Assembly: GCF_026151205.1 (NCBI RefSeq) | Contig: NC_087075.1 | Span: 13,068,303 to 13,128,302 of the forward strand | DNA from: Bolinopsis microptera | Taxonomy: Eukaryota > Ctenophora > Tentaculata > Lobata > Bolinopsidae | Length of the DNA stretch: 60,000 bases | Reading direction: 5' to 3' | In this document: positions 34,047 to 46,000 of the stretch, in pieces | Layout of the letters: each line of letters begins with the position of its first letter | Position numbering within the stretch: position 1 is the stretch's first letter | Notes under the pieces: generated by a model | Seen by the model: only the letters and a program-made list of their open reading frames with translations | Database searches by the model: none | What the model was told of the DNA's origin: nothing | Translations under genes and position numbers: made by a program

Positions 34047-37000
34047 TCATCGCTCATTCAGTTTAATCGCTTGTTTATAGTTATCCAAAGCTTCCACCTT
34101 CTTGAACTGCCTCCCGAGGGCAACTGCAAGTTGATTATAGGAAGAGCTGTCTTTAGGTGATAGAGATAGAGCTTTTCTGTAGTCATCTTCTGCTGCCGCG
34201 TTCTCGCCTGAGATATTGCTAGATTTATCAAACTAATCGATGTATAAATACAGAATGCAGGTATATTTCTTAGGGTTGAAACAAAATACAAAAAAGAACA
34301 TAATTTTACTTTCGATAACGGAGTACGAATCGTTTCAATGATTTACACTATGATAAACCCCTTACAGCCGTGTACATACCCATAGCAAGATATAGATTTC
34401 CTCTGTTGAAATAGGAGTGAGCAGCGAACGGGTTTAATGATATAGCTGTGTCGAAATCTATCAATGCTCCTTTGTAGTCCTTTAGTAGAGCTTTGGCTAT
34501 AGCCCTGGAATACAACTATTACTCAACCAATTAATCAATTAACTGATCGAATAATTAATTAATTATACAACAACGAAATGCCATACATCAAATGGTATAG
34601 AATGTGGGATACAATAAATTGTGATATTCTGAGTAGCACAAGCTTTTTAGTAAAAAAGAAAGACATGATGGAGACAATCTAATCAATTAAGCGGATGTAA
34701 CATGCATGTTACACAATCTGTTAATTTTCAGCAGATCGTGAGAAACTACCTGTTGAGGACAGCCCCCTCATCATTGACACTGTTCTTAACAGCAGCATCA
34801 TAATACTTCAGGGCCTTCTCAAACAGCCTCATGTTGAAGTAAAGGTTCGCTGCGTTGAAGTAAGCGAGAGAGTAAGTGGGGTCTGCTTCGATTGCTTGCT
34901 GGAAATCGTTCATAGCGTTAGCCGAGTCGTTCATATATTGTTGTATTACCCCTAGGAAGTGTGTGTTACAATATTGTAGTTTCAGAAGGGGGAATGTGCC
35001 CAAGTGAACATTATCTATCACTGATTGTGTTGTCGCAACAAGAAAACCCAATAAATGTAGAACTAAAACTTGACACGCCTCCCTATAGTTAGCCACTAAC
35101 CTCGGTTAGTGAGCATGGTTGGGGTAGGATGCGCTATTTTACAGTAACTGTTACAATGTTACAGTTACAATGTGACTAACCTCGGTTAGTGAGCATGGTT
35201 GGGGTAGGATGAAGGTTCACAGCACTGTTGATATCACAGAACGCCCCAAACAGGTGACCCATCTGAAGGTTAACAATACTGCGAGCTTCTAGCGCTAGAT
35301 GGCAGTTAGGGTCTATCTTTATCGCTGAGGTGAACTGTTTCCAGCCCTCGTTCATTTTACCTGGGGATGTATTCGATTTAAACGCAGATGAACGATAATA
35401 TAATGTAAAACTGGTATAACGATTTTACCACAGAGACCAGGTCAACTCATAGTTGCACGTGAGTAAAATATGACTATGTGATGTCAGATACACCCACAAA
35501 AAAGCATTCTAAGGTTGCAAGGTTTAACCAGATTTAACATTAATAAATATAACTAAATGAGGTTTAACACAGACAAGACTAACTAACCGTAACTCTGAAG
35601 AGCAATCCCCAAGTTAACATGAGCAGTAAGGTTCGTAGGATCGTACAACAGAGCTCTGCAGTAATCCCTCTTGCTCAACTTAGACCCTTGCTCCGTGTTC
35701 AGGGACATGTACACGTTGCCACGTGAGATGTACGCGTGGATGAAGTGATCCTGAACGGGCTAGGTTGTGAGGTTTAGCGAGGTTTAATGTTGAGGGGTAT
35801 TACTTGGTTGCGAGGTTTAATGTTGAGGGGTATTACTTGGTTGCGAGGTTTAATGTTGAGGGGTATTACTTGGTTGTGAGGTTTAATGTTGAGGGGTATT
35901 ACTTGGTTGTGAGGTTTAATGTTGAGGGGTATTACTTGGTTGTGAGGTTTAATGTTGAGGGGTATTAGTTTACTGTGAGGTTTAGCGAGGTTTAATGTTG
36001 TGGGGTATAACTTGATGGTGACTTGGTGAGGTTTAGCGAGGTTTAAAATTGAAAATATGTAGATGTATGAATATTTGAGTAGACTTTAACTGCCGTTAAT
36101 TACACACTCAATTGCAAATAACCACGCTCCAAACCGATCATGGTAGTTGACACTTGTGTAACAGCAACAATAACCTGAGCTGGTTGTTTCTATGGTAACA
36201 GTAACTCTAATAGTAACACTATAGTTACATTAAAACTATTCTTACAGAACTTCCACTAACTTTAAGAGTCATAGCATGTGACAGTGATTTGAGAGCCTCC
36301 TTAAGCTGATTGTTTCTATGGTAACAAAGTCCAAGTGTGTGGTAAAGTAACGCGTTGTCAGGAGAGTCTGTTACTGCTAGTTTGAAGTCCACCAGTGCGT
36401 TGTCGTAGTCTTCAGACTGGTAGTAGAGCAACCCCCGGTTAAGTAGCACCTAGAGATGGTGGGTTAGTGTTAGGTTTAGTAGCACCTAGAGATGGTGGGT
36501 TAGTGTTAGGTTTAGAAGCACCTAGAGATGGTGGGTTAGTGTTAGGTTTAGTAGCACCTAGAGATGGTGGGTTAGTGTTAGGTTTAGTAGCACCTAGAGA
36601 TGGTGGGTTAGTGTTAGGTTTAGTAGCACCTAGAGATGGTGGGTTAGTGTTAGGTTTAGTAGCACCTAGAGATGGTGGGTTAGTGTTAGGTTTAGTAGCA
36701 CCTAGAGATGGTGGGTTAGTGCTAGGTTTAGTAGCACCTAGAGATGGTGGGTTAGTGTTAGGTTTAGTAGCACCTAGAGATGGTGGGTTAGTGTTAGGTT
36801 TAGTAGCACCTAGAGATGGTGGGTTAGTGTTAGGTTTAGTAGCACCTAGAGATGGTGGGTTAGTGTTAGGTTTAGTAGCACCTAGAGATGGTGGTTTAGT
36901 GTTAGGTTTAGTAGTACTTAGTGGGGGTGTGTCGCCTCCCCACGTCTCCTGTAGTTGTGGCCAAGTTGAACAATTGCATAAAAAACTACAAAAACTGAGA

Positions 37001-40000
37001 CGTTACTGTAGCTGGTGAAAATAGAAAGGTAACATAAATTACTAAAACTGCATCCAACTAAAAAAAATTCGACACACCCCCTTCCTCCCTCCCCCCAGTC
37101 CCACTAACCCTCTCCCCCATTTATCAATATACAAATATACAATATACTCCACATACCCTCTGATTGAGCTCCTTCTCCAGTAGCAAGACAATACCGTAGT
37201 TACACAGCGCCTCCTTGTTCTGACCAAGGTACTGATAACATACCGCCCTGTTGTAGTACGCTATACTGCACAGCGCATCTGAAGGAGATTACTATTATGT
37301 GGGCTCTGTGTGGGGTGGGCTATTCTGTGTAGAATATTCTAGAAGGTTTTAGAATGTGCTCCATGAGGCTTTTTTAAGGTTTTTTAATAAGTTTCAGTGA
37401 TATAGATAATTTCAGTCAAATTTCTGTAGATACAGTTCTTCTTATATAATACACTAATTAAAATGAGTAGTGTAGCAGAGCTGATGACGACCAAAATTAA
37501 CCAGATAATAGCCAATACGTTAACTATGTAACTATGTAATTAATTAACTGACTAATCACCTAATTTGATAGCAGAAGACAAGTCCTCCACAGCTAGCGCG
37601 TAGTTCTTGATCTCGAACTTCAGAGCTCCTCTGTACAGGTATGCTCTTACACTGTTAGGTTGGATCTTCAGTGCCTCGTTACAGTTGAACATTGCTTTGG
37701 AGTAGCGACCTTTCATGCCAAAGTAGGCAGCTCTGCAAGAGGTGTTTGTCAAATACTGACCACGTTGCGCTTAATATAGAGTATATTATTATGTTTTGAA
37801 AATACATTATAACATGCATTTTCTCAATTGATAAAGTAAAACTTTAGAATCTGAAAAAGGATGAAAGTATGTAATTGAATAACCTGGTAATAATTAAATA
37901 AATAACCGGGTAAGATAAGCCTGGAAGTAGTTAGGATTATAAGCAAGAGCTCTGTTAAAGTCGAGTAGAGGTCGTTGAGACTTAACCCATATCCTCACCA
38001 GACCGCGTTGGAAGTAAGCCTGAAAATGAAATTTGATTTGAGTTGAACTTTAAAATGAACGATGGTTCATTCGTGCAAGTTTAATGTATCATAATTGTGA
38101 GGTATATTAATATAAATGTGGATTCTGGTGAGAGGTACACTATATTTGTTTTGACACGTGACAATGTTTCTGCGATTTGATCGGTCGATGCCGGAAGCTG
38201 ATTGAAAAATCTCTATCACGTGTCAGAAAAAAACATGGTTCAAATCCCCGAAGCGTCCAGTTATTATTGCTCTTTATCAATCACGTGACTTACCTCAGAG
38301 TAACTGGGGTTGATCCTAATAGCACTGTTAAGAGCATCCAAAGCGGAGGGGTAGTTACCGGACTCCACGTGACACTTTCCTATCAGGAAGTAAACTTCTG
38401 CCGCTGATTTGGGCATTTCTTGTCGGAGGATCTTTGGGTTCTGCATGGACTGGGGTGTTAGGGTTAGTATATCCCGTGACACGTGGTTATATAGCACGTG
38501 ATAGGACCTTGGATTGTTCATCATGTGACTTAAGTTTATTGACATCATATTAATATGATGCGCGGAACTTAATCTATATTTGATCTTTTGATCATGAATT
38601 CTTGCAGTGAGTCTATAGTGATCTCAAGTCAAGTTTTATCTCTGTTAAAATCGGTTTTTAAATGTTTATGGCGAGTTCCCTGTGTTATTAAACTTCGTCC
38701 ATGTTGAAATAAAAACCGAATGTACTTATTACTTTTAAAGTTTCTACAACAGTACAAAGTTGAAGGTTTTTACAGAAGGTTTTCACAGAATACAAGAGTT
38801 TTTTTTTCAGAGTTAAACATCACAGTCAGGAGATAAAAAATAAACAGAAGTGCGCTGTTGAAAGCACAATCCAGCACTTTTCACCACAATATCTCAATAT
38901 GTCACATTTGTACAGAGATCTCGTGTTAGTTTGTTCCTCATCGTGAACTTCCATTTTTCAACACACAGTTCAGCTGGACCAAGACAAACACAATTCACAA
39001 GATCCAGCAGAATTTAAACGTTTTAAGGGAGAGTTACAGTCACATCACAGTAATGAATAATCTCTGGGTCACACAAAGTCACGTGACCAAACACAAGTCA
39101 CGCGACCTCCAGAAACACTTCTACCTTGTTCAGGTTGTGTAAATCAGTTTTATAGTCCATTTCTCCCCCGACTACGGGAATAATCGTACTTCTACAACGT
39201 CTCTAATATCATATAATGGTCAGGTTAATTAATAGGTTAATTGATAGGTTAATTGGGGGGGGGGGGGGGGGGGGGGGTAAACAAGTTAGAATAGCGGTTA
39301 ATTGGCAATGAGCACGTTAAAGCGATAACATAACGTATCGCTGTTGGGTAGAAATAAACACAGTGGTGATGTGTGATAAGTATGAAAATTGTTCTCAATT
39401 GATAAAATTAGAATTTGGAGCAGTCAAAATTTTCAATTTCATTCACAAATCCAACTGGAGCAATTGATCAGTGCCCAGGCAAACTTTTATTATGAGCTGT
39501 TAATGTTAATTGAAATAAGTTAAAGTTGCTAATTGTAAATTAATTGGTTGCTAATTGTAAATTAATCAGCTGCTAATTATTAGTTACCAGGTACATGAGG
39601 GCTTTCTCGAAGTTATCAACTGCTTCACTGTATCGCTTAGCCTTCAGATACGTCTTACCTGCGGTTGATAAATGGATTTTCAGATAAAATCACAAAATAT
39701 CTTTCAATTAATTCTTCAATTATTAGTCATCAGATATCAACCAACATTATATGGCTATATGGAAATCCCTCAATATTTCAACATCTTTCAAAGTCAAATA
39801 TCTTTCTCCAATCCTTCAAAATCTCCCAGTAAATTTAAACTGAAATTCTTTTAACTTGTAACTGACCGAGTAAGATATACTGAGAAGGAGAAGGATCCAG
39901 TCCTGCGGCCCTATCCAACACAAATATAGCATCATCGTAGTTGTGGAGGAAGGACTGTACCACTGCCTTTTGTAGTGCAGCTGGTCCGGTCCCGTCTGTG

Positions 40001-43000
40001 TCTGTATTCAGAACTGAGGCGAACCTGAAACACAAGGATAAGTTTTATGTATGAGTTTTTTTTTCAAAAAGTTTAGGATAACATGTTTCGTATGAAGTAG
40101 TAACGGGTGTAAAACTAGAAATGTGTCTGGAATGAAACAATGGCTTATTATAGTGTGTCTCAATGATCCAAGGTATGGAAGTTTAACGTTAGAAAAAAAT
40201 AATAGATTATAAGGTGATAAAGGTAGCAATTATTGTGATAGGTTTCGCTTCGGTCGATCGGTATACTGGAATCAGTAAAACGTATACTAAGTTAATAAAG
40301 GACACAAAATAATTAAAATCACATATTATTATAAAGTAAGAACACACTAAATACAAAAATAGATCTTATTAATCGCACGGATAGCACGGATGAAATCGAC
40401 TACAAAACTGTTATTATTGTATTATTATTATATAGGTACAATAGTCAAACCCTGATTTATATTATCTACAATCATCACATTATTTCTTAGGATATTTCTT
40501 TGAACATGATGAAGTATTGTGTAATATGTTTTATTATTATCATGCAATAATTTGCCTCCTCGGAAAATCCAGATAAATCCGGGTCTGACTGTATGTTTAA
40601 CTTTACTTACTTTTTAATTAATAATGTTTAAATATTGTAGGAACAGGCATGCTGTGAAAACAAATACTTTCAAATATTTTAAACTTAATGACAAATCTTC
40701 TTTTATTTTAGTTGCTTTACAGTTCAAATACTTAGTAGATTTAAGAAAAAACTCAAAAAATGTTTATTATTTAAACGGTTTAGTATTTTACAATTAGTGT
40801 TAAGGGGGCATACACCAAAACAGTGGTTTGTGCCGTCCAGACCAAATGACCTCATAGGCAGTTCAGTGACCTTCTAGCGCACCGTTTCCACACCAAAAAA
40901 AATTATTTTGAGAATACCCATTTTTGTAATCGAGCATTTCCTGGTTAAGAGTGCAATTTTCGGAAAAAATTATTTTGTGGTTGAGACGCTATAAGTTAAT
41001 CATTTCTTGCGGTATCGGGTTGAAATTTTGCTCGCCGTTTATTCACATCTATTTCAAGGTGTGTGTAAAATCTTGATATCGTATCTAAAAAGGCTGGTGT
41101 GTTATGAATTTTTAAAGTCAAAAAGCTAAAATTGTCCTTTTCAGGCTTATTTTAACAAAAAGACAGTCAGGGAAGATCGGATTGATTTGATGCTTGACAT
41201 CAAATTGTTCTCTGAATTCTGGCGCAGTTTTTGATGCCCTCAAAAATGTTTTTACTCATTCAGCTTCAGATCTATTGGACCTCAAAGCCAAACAACAAAT
41301 TTAGGCACATTTTTCGTTTTTAATATTTACTGATTTTTCTAAAATTTTGATAGGAATGTGCTAGTGACTTTTTGAAGGGTGCAAAATAACCGCAACTAGC
41401 AAATTTATATATGAGTTATGAACAACAAAACACCCTAAAATGCTTCCCTTTGAAGTTATGGGAGAAAATGTGATTTTTTGGCTTTGCAGATAAAAAATCA
41501 CATTTTCTCCCATAACTTCAAAGGGAAGCATTTTAGGGTGTTTTGTTGTTCATAACTCATATATAAATGTGCTAGTTGCGGTTATTTTGCACCCTTCAAA
41601 AAGTCACTAGCACATTCCTATCAAAATTTTAGAAAAATCAGTAAATATTAAAAACGAAAAATGTGCCTAAATTTGTTGTTTGGCTTTGAGGTCCAATAAA
41701 TCTGAAGCTGAATGAGTAAAAACATTTTTGAGGGCATCAAAAACTGCGCCAGAATTCAGAGAACAATTTGATGTCAAGCATCAAATCAATCCGATCTTCC
41801 CTGACTGTCTTTTTGTTAAAATAAGCCTGAAAAGGACAATTTTAGCTTTTTGACTTTAAAAATTCATAACACACCAGCCTTTTTAGATACGATATCAAGA
41901 TTTTACACACACCTTGAAATAGATGTGAATAAACGGCGAGCAAAATTTCAACCCGATACCGCAAGAAATGATTAACTTATAGCGTCTCAACCACAAAATA
42001 ATTTTTTCCGAAAATTGCACTCTTAACCAGGAAATGCTCGATTACAAAAATGGGAATTCTCAAAATAATTTTTTTTGGTGTGGAAACGGTGCGCTAGAAG
42101 GTCACTGAACTGCCTATGAGGTCATTTGGTCTGGACAGATTTGGTGTATGCCCCCTTAAGACGTATCATAATACATTAAGTACAAATTACCTTGGGTCTT
42201 CTGGTTATAAATGTGATGATAACAAAAATTCTAAATTTACTAAAACATAAATACGGGTTAAAATTGATTCGTAGCCGCACAATTATCAAAATCACCCAAA
42301 AAATCTCAACCTTTTCGTTACAAAGAAGTATCTCTGAAATTTTAAGCTTGCCTTACACGTTTCACACACATATCAAATCGTATCTTTCACGGCCCATCAT
42401 CATTAGTAAGTCATTTTTGGAGCGTCAAACTGCTGAAACCCGCAATACCATCACCTCATAGAACAGTATTCAAACCACATGACACAACCTAACCAATCAA
42501 AACACACTATAAACCCCACGTGACACAGCCTAACCAATCAAAACACACTATAAACCCCACGTGACACAACCTAACCAATCACAACAAGGCTAAGCCCTCG
42601 CAAACCCATCATATGCAGCCGTCTTAAGATACAAATTAGCATCCAGAAAATCCAAATACTTGATCAAACCATTCCTATCCTCCTTATGTAGCGTGAGTAT
42701 CTCAGACTTCTGCTCCACAGTTAGAGGCACTTCATACTTATCCCACACCTCACAGAACATCTTCCGTTCCAGCACACCAGTCTGGTTAATATCTTTTGCG
42801 AAGAACTCGTCTATCAGAATATTCTTGTGCTCTTTAGCCCACAGGTATAAACACATCTTCCAGAACTCCCCCGCGTTCAGGATCTTCCCGTCCGTCACTG
42901 CCTTTTTTATCCTGGTTTCTTGTTTCTTGAGGAGTTTTTTAGTGGCGTTGTCTTTGTTGGCAACAGCAAAGTTCCTGATGTTGAGTCCCTCAGTGTTGAC

Positions 43001-46000
43001 GATGTCCAGAGGGCAGCCCCGACCGAGCAGGAACTTGATGGCTTCCTGGTTGCCTACTTGTACTGCTACATGTAGAGGAGTGTTGCCTTCCTCGTTCTGT
43101 CCGTGTAGATCTAGACCTGCAATTTATATTGGTATTAATTCAACTAACTTCCTCGTTCTGTCCGTGTAGATCTAGACCTGCAATTTTATTGGTATTAATT
43201 CAACTAACTTCCTCGTTCTGTCCGTGTAGATCTAGACCTGCAATTTATATTGGTATTAATTCAACTAACTTCCTCGTTCTGTCCGTGTAGATCTAGACCT
43301 GCAATTTATATTGGTATTAATTCAACTAACTTCCTCGTTCTGTCCGTGTAGATCTAGACCTGCAATTTATATTGGTATTAATTCAACTAACTTCCTCGTT
43401 CTGTCCGTGTAGATCTAGACCTGCAATTTATATTGGTATTAATTCAACTAACTTCCTCGTTCTGTCCGTGTAGATCTAGACCTGCAATTTATATTGGTAT
43501 TAATTCAACTAACTTCCTCGTTCTGTCCGTGTAGATCTAGACCTGCAATTTATATTTTATTGGTATTAATTCAACTAACTTTTAATAATAATTGTATTTT
43601 CATTAATTCAATTAACTTAATTGAAATCTTACTCTGAAACAGTTTAATTATTCTATGTATCACCGGGAAATGCTTTATTTTTGGTTTTTGTGAGAAAGAA
43701 CGAGAGAACTATGAGATTTGTACCTTTGACCGCAAGAAGTTTCAACATCTCAAACTTCTTAGTCTCAGAACAACAGATGTGTATAGGACTGTTACCTCCT
43801 GGACCTGGGGTTGAGCAATTAATTAGTTATAATTAGTAATAATTAGTAGGAATAATAGTTAGTCAGTAATAATCAGCACAATCAATAAATCATCAACATT
43901 ACCTGGCTCATTTATAGGAGCCCCCGCTCTAACCAGAATGGGTATCAACTTCATGTGGCCCTGTTTAGCTGCTGTAAATATCAAACTCTCTCCTTCGTCG
44001 TTCCTCAACTTCACATCAGCCCCCAGCTGTATCAGTGTTTCTGTTATGTCAACGTACCTGGATGTTGTGTGGTGTTGTCACGTGGGGTGTGGTGTTGTCA
44101 CGTGGGGTTTAATGTTGTCACGTGGGGTTGTTGTGTTGTTACGTGGGGCGTGGTGTTGTCACGTGATGTAAACAGGTCATTTAGATAGTAGTGTTTATAA
44201 CAAGTGACGCTGGCGATAAGTTTGCCATTAAGGAGTGCCACTTCTTAAAGAAATCAGTGATCAACAACTAAAAAACAAAGCTACAAACAGTAAACAAAAG
44301 TGTTAAGTTTTGTTCCACGTACCCATTCTTAACAGTCTGTATCAACATAGTCTGTCCGTTCTGATCTTTAGTATTAATATCAGCGCCTTCCCTCAGTAAT
44401 ATCTCTATACACGCTAAATGCCGCGCAGTCGGCTGCAGCCCATGAAACAACACGTGTTGCTTACTCCCATCTAGATCATTGGGGTTACCTCCAGCTTCAA
44501 TCAACAGCTCCAGTATCTTCTGATTCCCCTTATCTACAGCCCTTATCAGAGGTGTTCTCCCCTGTTTATCTCTCTTACTGATATTACTGCCCTGCTCCAA
44601 GAGGGAGCTAACCATGTCCTCGAGTCCGTTACAAACAGCAGCGTGGAGAGCTGTCTCTTTAGTGATGAGGTCCAGCATGTTGACCAGGTTGGGGATACCC
44701 AGGGAGACCAGCTTGTTGACCTGTTTGACAGGTTAATGAGCTTGGAATTATTGATCTTTAAACTGTAAATTATATAACTTATCATTTATTTTTGGTTTTA
44801 AGGCCAGCTATATATCAAGTATCTGAGGCAGAAATCAGGAGGTAAGAGAGGGGTAAATGAGAGGGAAAATGAAGTGAGTAAGAGTAACCTGTTTGAAGTC
44901 GTTGTTGGTGACGGAGTACATGAGCTTGCGGAGCTGTTGTTCCTCCAGGTTGGAGCGGGGGTGTCGTTGCTTCTTGGAGACCATGTTAACATGCTAGTGG
45001 TCTTTCAGGGAGTTAGCTTAGATCAGTATAAAGTACCACTACTACTACTATTAGGTCTGAACTAGGTCCGAGATACGCCGGATAAGCCACTCCATATATC
45101 CCCGTCCCGCTTCAGGGTTCGCAGTTCCTCTTTAGAGTTTGTCCCGATTTCCCTCAGTATACACTACACAGTTCATATATAACCCAGTTTCTTTGCCATA
45201 ATAAATACCAAAATAATTTGGTTACCTGTGTACTTTTTTACGAGGATGGGAACTATCTATCTTATTGAGACCATGTACGTTCTGAAGCTCTAGCTCAAAG
45301 CTGTTTATACCTGTCTGCTAGCTTACAATTTGGGTACAGACGGATGTTGTGATTGGTGCATTGTGTACACTGTACATAGTGTACACTATACATTGTGTAC
45401 ACTGTACATAGTGTACACTATACATTGTGTATACTGTACATAGTGTACAATATACATTGTGTACACTGTAAATAGTGTACACTATACATAGTGTACACTA
45501 TATTATATTGTGTACACTGTACATAGTGTACAATATACATTGTGTAAACTATACATTGTGTACACTGAACATAGTGTACACTATACATAGTGTACACTAT
45601 ATATTGTGTACACTGTACATAGTGTACAATATACATTGTGTAAACTATACATTGTGTACACTGATTATTGTGTACATTGTACATTGTGTACATTGTACAT
45701 TATGTACACTATACATTATATACACTGTGCATTTGTACACTATACATTGTGTACACTATACATTGTGTCCACTGTACATTGTGTACACTATACATTGTCT
45801 ACACAATACATTATGTACGCTGTACATTGTGTACACAATACATTGTGTACGCTGTACATTGTGTACGCTGTACATTGTGTACACTGTACATTGTGTAAAC
45901 TGTACATATTGTACACTATACATTGTGTACACTATACATTGTCTACACTGTACATAGTGTACACTATACATTGTGTACACTATACAAAGTGTACACTGTA

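Noticed and set aside
36467-37018. Plus-strand open frame of 12-residue repeats ([12 protein letters not shown])
   Set aside because: Produced by a 36-bp minisatellite that spans a TTC6 acceptor on the other strand; no start context, no domain, no splice support.
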